Assembly (NCBI GenBank): GCA_005406025.1
Contig: BGZK01000011.1
Span: forward strand, 1 to 64,000
Source of the DNA: Eumeta japonica
Lineage: Eukaryota; Arthropoda; Insecta; Lepidoptera; Psychidae
Direction of reading: 5' to 3'
DNA: 64,000 nt
In this document: piece by piece, positions 1 to 11,500 of the stretch
Layout of the letters: each line of letters begins with the position of its first letter
How positions within the stretch are numbered: position 1 is the stretch's first letter
Notes under the pieces: model-generated
Told to the model about the DNA's origin: nothing
The model's database searches: none
What the model saw: the letters and a program-made list of their open reading frames with translations, nothing else
Made by a program: the position numbers and the translations under genes

Positions 1-3000
1 CTGTCGATAATAATTTTATCATTACCTTTTTAATGATCACGGCAATGAAGGGATCAAGAGAAGGTTTATCTTTCATTAGACTTCACCGTCACAGTGAAGT
101 GAACAAACGAGGGCTTCATAAAACTATGACGTCTACGAACAACATAATTAGAGCCTCTGCAGTTTGTATAACGGCTTTGGCTTAATCACGGGTGTTTAAA
201 GCGACAATAAAGTCGAGCAATAAAAATCTAAGTCGTATTGTAAGCGAGATAATGTTATCGTAATTTATTTTCTGTAGGTAGGTTTTATTCGATAATTCAT
301 CTCTTTGTCAGTTTTTTCATATATGTGAAAAAACTAAAATTCGTTTATTAATTTAAGTCGTAATCTATACGTATAAATAAAATTAAAGTATATGTCTGTC
401 ATTTCAAAATAACTGCGTTTTTTTATTTCATAATATTACATATACGTAACAAGCAGACAATTAACCCTATTTGAATTTTTTGTTTCTCTGTATGTCGGGT
501 GATCTTCAGAAAAGTTGAATCTATCATAATGGGACTTTCACTCGAAGGTACAGGAGATTATTAAACACATAAATTAGTTATTATTTCAAAAATAAATATT
601 ATAAAATTCATAAAAACATAAAATAAAATTCGCGCTTGAATTAAAAAAAACCTTAAAAATAGGATAATTTAATCGGAATTGAATCTAAGTTGAAACCAGG
701 ATACGAAATGAGAACGCGACCGAAATCGGGATCACGGCGGACTATCGGACGACTTAAAAACTTACTTGCGTTTATTCAATTAATAGTGATTGATATGTTG
801 TAATCGCGAACGTCAAAGTTATTGAAAAAAAACTAGGTAGATTTATATATATTATTGAGGAGATTGAAATAATATGGCTACAGAGCGGACATTAGCAATA
901 TTTCTATGCGAAAACTATGATCTCGCGCATCGCTGTCGCGTTGCTTAGTTACGCTTGAACGTATCATTTTAGCGATTTATTATTTAACACGTGTAATTTT
1001 TAGATTACCGTATCGTCCACTTGTCCGAGCTGTTAAATTTAAATTTCTTTTTCATTTATAATGCCACACAAATCTCAAATAAATGGCGTCTAGAAAATTC
1101 ATATACAAGACATGTGTTCGATTCCATACCTACAGCGCTGAGTTTTTTTTTTTGTCAGTTATGTGTGAGTTGAAAGATAAATTTTCAGTATTTTGAAACG
1201 GTAAATTGATAAATAGTTGCTAGGGAACCCGTATCTCGAAAAAGGTTCAAAGACTTGTAAAGTTTCCTACACTCACTGATCCAGCGTGGGGGTTATTTCT
1301 AATATCCTCGTCGTAAAAAAGATCCGTGTCCTTCTGTGGAATATTAAATGTTAACTCAACTTAGAGAACCCAAGGATAAAAAAGAAATAGGCAGTTTTGA
1401 ATTTACGTCATTGCTAACGACGCTGTGTAATAATACAAAAGAGTTTATAAATTCTGACAGACGAAAGAGTATTGAAAGTCAGAATTAAAGCCTAGCTTTT
1501 TAAGCTCGTGTTGCATTTTTAGTAATGCTTTTTTGAATCCATTCTATGCTTTCTGTGCTGCAGAATCGTTGGATGGGCGATTGGAAATAATTATATGGAT
1601 GAAATAAATATATTCGCCTGTTTATTAATCGGTTGTAAATGCATTCAAAAACTCTATTAAAATTTTGTTTTAAATTGAATACTTAATAATAAATTAATCT
1701 ACTATTTTATTTTTATGGATGTTTTTTATTTTGAAACTAAAATATTTTCCAACAGATAGCACTAAGATATAGTATTTTTTTTCTATAATTAATGATACAA
1801 ACGCGTATGACGTTAATACTTGTAATCATGATCTTACCGGTTATATACATCAGTACTTTATAATTATGCGCTTCTCTATTTGTTAATGCGAGTAGTTTTG
1901 AAATTACCTACATAGAATAGAATACCTTAAAAATAAAATTAAAAGACGTACATTGTAAAGTTTGCAAAATATAAAAAATGAATTTTTAACATAACTTATA
2001 TAGATCACTCATAAAAAATCTTTTCAACATAATTTTGCAGACAGTCGTATCGTACAGTAGCATCAATACAAGTACATCTGAATATCTAATTTTAGAATCC
2101 ATTGAAGCTGTCAATGTCGTTTCTCACCTTCAGAGAATACGCTTTTCAAAAGATATGCATTATTATACTAATAGGTTAGGGTACCATATCCACATTACGC
2201 AAAAAAAAAAGGAAATGAAAAAACTACTGTCTAAAAAACAAAATTGTTGCTCTAAATTTATTATATTAACAAACCCAAAATTCAAGCCCGCAGGTCATCT
2301 CTAAAAAACTCACAATTTTCTAGGTCAAGGAACTCGATGATATTTGCCTAAGCAGCAATGACGTACTTTTCCAACTGAAAATAGTTTTCCTCGAGCATAT
2401 TTAACAGTAACAGTTTTCAATAAATAAATAAATATATAAAATTACTTCAGGAGTTGTCTACAGATTATACCATACCCCGAAAAAATACGATTGGTTACTC
2501 CAACATGTGTAAATATGTTTCGTTCATATAAGGGTAGCGAGTCAATAATATTGCGTCTCATGCAGATCGATAGCTTGCAGTGCTGCTCAACAGGACACGT
2601 TTATTTGCACAAAAAAATCTTTTATTTGGTTATATAAAGTTTTATTCGTAACAGCTCTAAACTTTCCCTCCTGTTAGTTCTTTTTTTTAATATCATCGTT
2701 CGTAACAAAATTTTTTGGTTCTATAAAAAAAGGCTTAAAAGTTTCGTGTTCAAAGCCACGGGAGTGTTCGATAAATCCTCTATAAGGAAAACTCATGAAA
2801 CCTGCTGTAGAATTCTCTAAAAAAGCTACTATCGACGAAGCTTATCTATAGCAACTGCTTTCATAGTTTCTAATTGAATGTGTACAAATATTACTTTTAG
2901 GAGTAATATTTGTACACATTCAAAGAAGCGTAAACCTTATAGAATGATTTTATGTATGTCCGTCCGTCTTTCGAGACCCTCTTCTCGAGAATCGATAGAG

Positions 3001-5196
3001 ACATTAAATTAAAGTTAATACGAAATGCTAAGGACTACGGTCTCTTCGGGATATAAAATATATTTATACAGAGATATAAATATAATAAATGTTATTTCTT
3101 TGAAAATATTTTAAAAAATAAACATTAAAAATCCCGGAATTCTTGGGATCGATATCATATAAGTATTAGTATAGGAAGCAGATAGAATGCGTCGAGACTC
3201 TCGAAAGATGAAATAAGTATACATACATAATTAATTTAGTGCGGAACTCTTAGTTCGTGAATCCTATTCGCACTTGTACGTTTTTTCTAAATCTCCCTGC
3301 TAAGTTAGTGGCGAGTGCGACACTTGTTTTAATTTTTTACTTACACTTAGTAATTATCAATTTTAATTAATTATTGTTTTGTTATTAATTTTCATTTAGT
3401 GTCGTTGGAATATGAAAACAGATTTCATTAATCTAATTGTTTCGTTGTTTCAAAACTTCGGCGTGAATTTTTCCTGTTTATGTTCTATTAACAAAATGAA
3501 GACAATATTATAATAAAATTACATACACAATATTTATTTATGAATTGTTTAATGATAACTTATTTATGATAGATTATATATTGCTGTAGATAAAATTTCA
3601 TTTGAGTTTTCTACGATCGGTTACGGAATTATTTGAATATTTTGAAAATGTGATGTTAATCTAATTAGTCTTTGAAAACTTATGTGTGGACGTTGACTAC
3701 TTATTATTCAGTAACGAAATAACGACAATACAGAATCAGAATTTTGTATATTAATTTAGTATACGATATCCATATATAAATTGTTTAATGGTAATTTATT
3801 CAAGATATAAGTATATTACAAAAAAAATCAAATATAACATTGGAAAAAGTATTAAACAATTAGTAAAAGCTTATACATTTTCTTGTCATTCACACATCCT
3901 CCGACTCATCGAAGTTTTCGATCTCATAGCAGTAAATATCAGAATTAGCAACCACATTCCCAGAACATTCTTTAAGTGAATCACATAACAAATCTTCGAA
4001 TTGCAGTGGAGAAATTGTAAATTTTAATAACAAATACTTGCGGCCATGTCATGATTAGCAACCCGGCAGAAACGGGTTACTCCATTATCAAATATCTGTA
4101 AAACTTGCATTTTAATTAAAAAACAGTCGGATTTCGGAATCATGCAGCTTGTAGTATTTTAGCATAACGCTTACATTAATACTTGTATCAAAATTGTCCA
4201 CGTGAGGTCGCCATCGGTTACTTATCGATGAATCCTTAATCGAACAAATAAATTAAATGTTTTTCGTCTGACCTTCGTAATCGTGTACAAATACAGACGT
4301 TAACATATAATAAGAAGTACACGAAGTTTACGTTTTTTTTTTCTGAATCAACGACGGGCATTGTATTCATTTCTGGACTAATTACTTGATCTCGTATACG
4401 TATTTGAAACGAGTTTTTGATTTGAAGTAAGTGCGCAGAAAATATTTCTGTGCATTATAATGTTTTAAAACCATCGATGACAGACAACATAAATAGATCG
4501 TTCTGCGCACCTATCGTTACTATTTATGGCGCATCTAATACATAAAATGCATGCATAACAGATTTAAAAATATCTAGAAATATAGAAGAATGCACGTAAT
4601 GATCATTTTTTACGACTTTTGTGAAAATCTTGTTTTTATCTTGGCCATTTTTCCATCTGTTCTAGATCTTTTTATCAGAAGCGGGTCAAATTTTTAAGTT
4701 TATATTATGACAGTACACATTTTAAGGTTTCAAACTAATTTTTTTGGTATTAAATTCAAATTCCAATCAGTCACCCTTACACAGGCACACCCATGTATAC
4801 TATATTTTGACCATATATATTGAAAAACTAAGCTCTCAGGCAATTAACTGGTAATCACGTGCTAATAATGCGTATCTCTTGATAATCGCTATTATTTCTT
4901 TCTTGTAGGCATTAACAACATTACACTTTTCAGTTTTATCATAGACAGCACTCGCGAGGTACATGCTCGTATCTCCCTACTATTTCCTACATGATGTAAA
5001 ACTCATAAAACATTTCTATTTATATATCGCTTGACGGTCGCTCCAGGTCTAATACAGCACTCAAGTTTGTTTTCGAGGGACGAATTACTAACTTCACTAA
5101 CTTCATATCTTAAGAGTTGCGGATTTGTAACCAAACTGTTACTGTGGTACAGCCATATTATGGCCCTCTTGGCTGCAGGACAAAAATGAACCAAGT
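1..5196. other. Non-coding stretch with no recognised gene
   Basis: AT-rich sequence without an exon I can tie to a protein family. The few open frames (for example 2035-2304 and 3788-3979) are short, low in complexity and have no recognisable domain. It contains the perfect hairpin at 2874-2923, listed separately. It may be upstream or first-intron sequence of the transporter gene that becomes visible at 8380, but nothing here proves that. Confidence 0.5.
2874..2923. repeat. Perfect 22-bp inverted repeat (hairpin)
   Basis: The left arm at 2874-2895 is perfectly complementary to the right arm at 2902-2923, with a six-base loop (TTTAGG). No mismatch is seen. The stem is AT-rich and would form a stable short hairpin if transcribed. 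Its origin is not clear: a foldback transposon remnant is as likely as a functional RNA hairpin. Confidence 0.85.
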
Positions 5197-5429
5197 CGAG
5201 CGGTGAAATACCACACTCTTACAGAATACTCAGTGACTGCGAGTGCCGGTGATCTAATCCCCTCCGTCACCCCACTGCTTCTCCATCAGATATCCTATTG
5301 CTATCCGAGAGGTTGCCAACGCCCTGGAGACTCCTCTAGGGCTGCGAGTGTACAGAGGTGGCAGTCACCATCTACTATCTCATGGTTCGTCTGCTCGTTT
5401 TCCTAACTAATATGTTATAAAAAACATAC
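5197..5429 (+). repeat. SINE-like dispersed repeat, copy A
   Basis: This stretch shares blocks with 16381-16630 and, in inverse orientation, with 59320-59650: an opening like GGTGAAATACCACACTC, a central TCCATCAGATATCCTATT, and a later segment with GGTTGCCAACGC and GGTGGCAGTCACC. It ends in an A-rich tail (near ATAAAAAAC). The block order and A-tail suggest a SINE-type retroposon common in Lepidoptera. The family name is not assigned. Confidence 0.65.
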
Positions 5430-6479
5430 ATATCTTTGGTTTTGCCGTTAAATATGTTTCCCTAAGCCCATTCAGTAAGTCCCTTAAAATATTATAAGAA
5501 AATTCAAACTTTTCCCCTCTGTACTTATACGTCATCCGCGTATCCTATGACATTCTAATTTTGATTCCTACTAATACCGTGTTCATCATTTTCTAAAAGA
5601 TAGCCTCATCTTTAATTGGTAAGACACGGCACAAAATTCAAAGAGCCTGCAGAATTTATAAATGTGGTTTTCGGTCGATCCTTTTCGTCTATTAGCATCT
5701 ACTAATGTCTCGATAGTAAGTCTAAATTAGCGCCATAGGTTGATTTATAGTTATATATGTACGTATATATAGTTTTGCTTGATTTCATTATCAAATCTTG
5801 AACCCTTGACACCCTACTGTATGGTGGCTTGTGGGCAGACGTATCGTCTTGTGTTTTGACTTCAACATTAAAACCCGAGTATATACAATTAGTGCATAAT
5901 TATCATTGAATACATCTTAGGAGCCCATGAAGTTTGCAATATATATATATATATATACATGATCAAAATTCAATGTAGTATTAATAGTCTACTAATACTT
6001 TACTATTCTATTGATATTGTTAATAGTATTGTTGAGTCCCACATAATTGTATTGTTTTTTTTTAATAACCTTTTTGTAATAAATGTGATAATCGAGTTTG
6101 CTTGACATCCTAAAAGCTTCTTCTACCATTTCCTTTCAAACTGACATTTAATAAAAAGTTCCTTTTAAAATGAAATTTGCGTTCTATGTCTTTCTTTTAA
6201 CGGGTTTTATAATCCAAAATATGCACTAGTATCGCTTAATGAAACAATATTTGCACTAATGACTAACAGCGTCAATCTGAGCTGAAATTATGTAAACAGT
6301 TAGTCCTCATTAGCATTTTTTTATATTTCATATTAAAAACAAAACATGTCCAGCAATCAATGCATGCAAATTTTTTTCACAGATAAATCCCAATTTACAT
6401 TTTAAACATGTTTCATACGGTGTATTACATCATGTTAAGTTTATATTCAATGCAAATAAACGCAATTATTCAATCGACC
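5430..6479. other. Non-coding stretch with an AT microsatellite
   Basis: No exon is recognised. A short AT dinucleotide run lies at about 5939-5957. The rest is unremarkable AT-rich sequence. Confidence 0.5.
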
Positions 6480-6930
6480 ATGTAATTTTTTTACGATCAA
6501 GGCTTGTGCGGAGGGACGGACGCCGTCGCCGTCAAACGTAAGACTGTAACAGCGAGAGAGGAAGAGCTCTTCAACGATTCGCCCTAGAAGTCAAGTATTA
6601 AATCGGTAGTAGCGGATCGATGCAACGACCGCGACATCGACCGCGCACTTCGCCAGAAATGCAGGCCGAAAGTCGCCACCGCACCAGCACCGTCGGGACT
6701 AGATGCGAATGCGCACAGCGTTCGCGCCGTTTTCGCTTCTGCGCACAGTCTCGTGACTTATAGCCGTTACGTTGAAACGATTTTTAAAAACGGAACAAGG
6801 CCGCCGTCGTGAATAGAACTGAAATTTTAAAAATGTACACGTCAACAGCGCGAATAAAATATTGTTTACGTTTGGCTTTCTCCAGCTAGCTGGCCGCGTG
6901 CGGACGCTATCCCAGACGGGAGTTGAAAAT
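6480..6930 (+). promoter_or_regulatory. GC/CpG-rich candidate promoter or 5' UTR region
   Basis: About 450 bp stand out from the AT-rich surroundings by many CpG dinucleotides (for example GACGCCGTCGCCGTC and CGACCGCGACATCGACCGCG). No open frame here ends in the phase needed to join the first visible transporter exon at 8380, so I do not call a coding exon. Position and composition fit a transcription start region or non-coding first exon of that gene on the plus strand, but this is inferred from composition only. Confidence 0.35.
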
Positions 6931-8379
6931 AAACTTCATTAAAGATGAACCGAAAGCGAGTTAAAATATAATAAAAGCGACGAATAATAAACACTTCACC
7001 GTCTGAGCAGCAAAAGATTAACAGACTATTAATACGAACGATTAATAAAAATTAATTACAAACACAAGCGCTTGGAAAATTACAAGCTGACTTACATGTA
7101 TACAATCAAATATTATTTGATTTAAATGTTTGATATTGTATCAAATTATATTTGATTTATTGTATATTTGGAAGCGGCCAAGTACGATTTGGAATCGCAT
7201 AGAAAGGGTTCTGCACTATAGATAAACTCATTAGCTTACGGTTAAATTAAACAACACATTTTATACACTTTTTTTCTTCACGACTATTTCACGTTTCCCA
7301 TAAGGATTTAAATACTTAAAATTTCATTTTTTATGTAAACTGTGAATGAATTCCTGTATCCAGAAATTTTGTGAAAATTACAGGTGAATTACATTCGGAG
7401 ATAAGGGCGGACAAATGCTCGATTTTCGTAAATTTTCTTTTAATTCTTTAAAACTATTCGTCTTATATTTATGTAAAAAAAAAGTATTTTTATTTCCTAG
7501 CACAAACCTTTTTATCCGATATATTACATGATGCACGACCAATTTTTTGTAGTTTTTTGATTAATCGAATTAACTCCCAAAATTGGAATTCGTTTGTTAA
7601 CACTACTTTCGTTATTGAATCGCCTAACACTGTATGCAACATTTGTTGACCAGTAAATTAAATCGTTACGGCTTAAAAAATTGGTCATGGCAGACGAATA
7701 GACAGACAAACGTACAAAGACATATACTAAAAAGATTGATTTTTTTGTCGGATGAACAGCATAGTGAAAAATTCTTTTCAATTGCGAATTTTAATACACT
7801 ACTTTAACTTTGTTTAACCTCGAAGAATTTCAAAATTGATTTTATAAAACCTCAAGTCGGTTAAATTAACTATAACATAATGTAAGTGTATTGACATATT
7901 TTTTTAAGAAATATGTGTTTGCCTGGCCGTTGTCAATTGTTTTTTCTCTTTTTTAGAAAACTGTCCTTGAATGCGTATAAAATGTAAATGCCAAAGTTAC
8001 AGCGAATAACATCCAGAACCCTAATTTCTAAATAAACATAATTTTAATCCATGAAAGTTGTCATCTCGCAAACTAATTTTTATGTACAATTTTAAAAAAG
8101 TACGAGAACAAAGAATGTAATCATATCTTAATGTTACTAATATTGACATATTATGATACATAAGGAATTTTATTCATTAAATGAGTGGTCGATCTTTATA
8201 TAATCCCTCTTGTAAAACCAAGAACGTATCATTTCGTTTACTATTATTTTTCTAAAATAAAATATATATAAATAATTAGTTCGGATACTAATAATTTAAG
8301 TTCAATGCCAGTATCTGAATGTACGTGATGTGTGTCTATGGAAAGTATATATAAATAAAGTGCGTTTTGTTTTTTACAG
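6931..8379. other. Intron or upstream sequence before the first visible transporter exon
   Basis: AT-rich with no recognised exon. It ends in a good 3' splice site (a T-rich run followed by ACAG at 8376-8379), so at least its right part is intron of the transporter gene. Confidence 0.5.
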
Positions 8380-8505
8380 GGCTGCCATAGTGGAAAATGG
8401 AGTTTACCCGTCGACGTATTGTATCGCCACAAAGATTAATGACAAAAATTTGGAAATGCCTGAATACGATCCATTCAAACACAGAAAACTCGATCATCCC
8501 AATTC
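8380..8505 (+). CDS. PAT transporter, first visible exon (N-terminal)
   Basis: Acceptor ACAG at 8376-8379 and donor GTAAGT at 8506. It encodes the cytosolic N-terminus including GVYPSTY and EYDPFKHRKLDHPNS. It opens with one base of a split codon and ends with two bases (TC), which the next exon completes to TCA. Confidence 0.88.
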
Positions 8506-11500
8506 GTAAGTATATAAAAGTACAAAATAGCAGATAATTAGTTACGATTGAATAATCAATTTTGGTAAAAATGTATGATTTTTTTGTTTCGGTTTTTTGT
8601 ATTATTTTTGGAACGCAGCTGATTGTATTAGCTTCGATGCTAAAATTTCAATATTGTTTCGAAATAGAAAATTTTTCTGGGTGTTGTATGGTTACCCATA
8701 AGGTAGAACAATGGCGCCATCTATGGGCAATCCAAATGCGTTTTGTGTAAGAATAATAGCTGAATAGATATACAAAAAGACAACCCACAAGATAATAAAA
8801 GTATTTCCAGTTTCTCCTTATACTAATACCAATTTTTTTTTTACGTCATAAATTCAAATTTTAAATAATTCAAATTAACCTTATGAATTAAACAATTTTT
8901 AATAAACTGTTATTAAACTGTTATTACTTAATGTCTGTATACATTAATATTTTACTAAATTTGTTATTCTAATACTAAATTATTATCAAGATATAAATAA
9001 AATTAATGTGCAAATCTCGTTTAATTTTTATAGCGTCACGTAGTAACGACACCAAACTTCATAGTTCATTATTTACCATGACTATAATGCAATAATATCG
9101 CATAATAATGTTAATGTCAATTATTAATTAATTTAATTCGTCTTTGAATACACAATTCATAGCGTTACATATAATAACTCCAATAAATTTATTTTTTAAA
9201 TTGTACTTGTAGCGTGCGACGGTGGGTTCATCATTTAAATAACGACACACAAAGATGAAACAAATCAGTTTAATGTCCACCAGTGTACACGCAAACATAT
9301 TGTTTAGAGGAAATACCTTAAAATGATATAATTACATTGAATTTTGCAATAACCGTACACATGCCAAGCGGGCTGCGGCGGGACTGCCCCGGTGCGCGCG
9401 TTCGGCTTTTAACGGCTCCCGACTCGAATTGTGCCGAAGTTTACCGAGCGTATACCGATGAATATTTGTATTTCAAATAAATAACAAGTGCGCGCTACAG
9501 TCTCCCCTTTGACTAGAGTGTCCTCACACCTAGTCAAACGATTTACTGTATAATAGGTATTTTACGCGGCCTACCTCGACGTCGTTTCGGGATAACTGGT
9601 TCCGGTACATTAGAACATGCATCCTCCCGCGCATGGTACCTTTTTAAATCCGAGATGTGATACTTACCGATGGGCTTATCGGGTGTTTCTGGATAAGCCA
9701 ACAAATATGTCGTCGGACTGACTTTTGTGGATAAGGTACGGACCGTCACGTTTAGGTACAAACTTGGAAGTCACTCCTTTTATGCTACCGAGAACGTGCG
9801 TTTTCATAAGTACCAAGTCACCGACAATTAGGGTACCATCCCGTCGACTCTTATCCTTAAAGATTTACGTAAGTCTTGTTGCCGCTCAGCGCTTTCTTTA
9901 CTGTTTTGGAGGTGTCAACAAACTCAAAGGTAGGGTGTTAGGCGGCAGGGCGGCACCGCAATAGGAGGGTGGTCACCGGTATCAATGCGATGTTCCGCAA
10001 ACGGCGTCGGTCCTCCCTGTGTAAAATATCTTGATATTCCTGTAGTAGTCGAGATCATCTCTTTCTGGCGGGACAGCATTGTACCTTCGTCGATCCTCAA
10101 AACATCCGTAGAAGCACATTCGATCGTGTGCACAGAAGTTTCACACCTAAGAGGATAAATGACGTGAGGTCGATCGGCTGTCAACCATGTATTGTAGAAA
10201 GATTAATAATCAAACCGGCTTTACGTATGAAATCGATACCTAATAAAGTTTCGTTATTACTTGAATTAGGCAAAATAATAAACGTCAAAGGAATATTTAA
10301 ATGCTTAAGGTGACGATTACGTCCGCAAGTTTAACATTAATATTATTGACAGAACCGTCGGCAAGCTTTACTATCATTTTACTGCTACGGAACTTTTGAC
10401 CATGTTTAACCAATAGCGCGTATAAAGATGAACCTGCAATACTTCGTTTAGCGGCGGTATCTATCAACCCAGTCCCAGTAATGCCTAACACTTTTATACC
10501 CAAGATAGGCCGGCCATCGCACGAAGCGCCGGCACAAGGCGTCGACCGGGTCAGTCCCCCGCAGTGTAAAGCACTTATATTCATAGATATTACATTTTCG
10601 TTAAAATTCTGAACACTCATAGGATCATAAGTAAAGTTGCCGCGAATAGTTGTTATAGCGAATAGTCGAATACCGAGTAATCGCCATTCGCTTTGGCGAA
10701 TAGTCGAATAACTCGGCATTACTATTCGACATAAATAAGGCACATTAAACATAATTTTTATTTCTATTAAATATAGCATTAAACTCAGGCTCATTTATTT
10801 GTTATTTAATTTTAATAATAATTTTAATTTTAAAACTTATTTTTTAAGTTGTGAGAAATAAAGCTAGAAATCTGTTTCATGTGTAATATGCACGTAATTC
10901 GTATATATTTATTTAATTTTTAAATGCTGGCAACCCTTTTCAAGTAAATACTTTTTCTATTTTTTATTTTATTTCTATAGGCCTATTTTCTGAGGCAGGA
11001 TTACTTTACGAGAAAGCGAAACCGACTCGCTCCCGACGTGCAGAAAAATGGTTTTGCATCACAATCTGCCTCTGGTGGATTTTAAATATTAATTAATTAA
11101 AAACCTAATGACAGGCACAGGAGAGAATTTTAAATTTTAATATTTAATATGATAAATAATTATTGATGTTGTTTAGTTTTATTAAGGAAAATAATAAAGA
11201 ATGATTATTTTTAGTTATTAGTTTTTTTTTTTGTTCGTTAAAAATTTATTTTAGACGAATACTCGCCGAATGCCGAATAATACTAGAATTATTCGGTATT
11301 CGACGAATATAAAAAAAAATGTCGAGTAATGCCGAATACCGAATAATAGCGAGTATTCGCGACAACTCTAATCATAAGACACCTTATCATTTAAACAAAA
11401 ATTATTAGACATAGCATTCGTAGATAAATCATTTTTGCAAACATTACTACTAGAAACATTATCATTATAAGCAAAATCACAAGACGAAAACGATTCTTTT

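Noticed and set aside
6646..6760. ATG-initiated frame MQAESRHRTS in the CpG-rich region as transporter exon 1
   Set aside because: None of its possible donors leaves two bases as required by the exon at 8380, and the sequence is unlike the family N-terminus.
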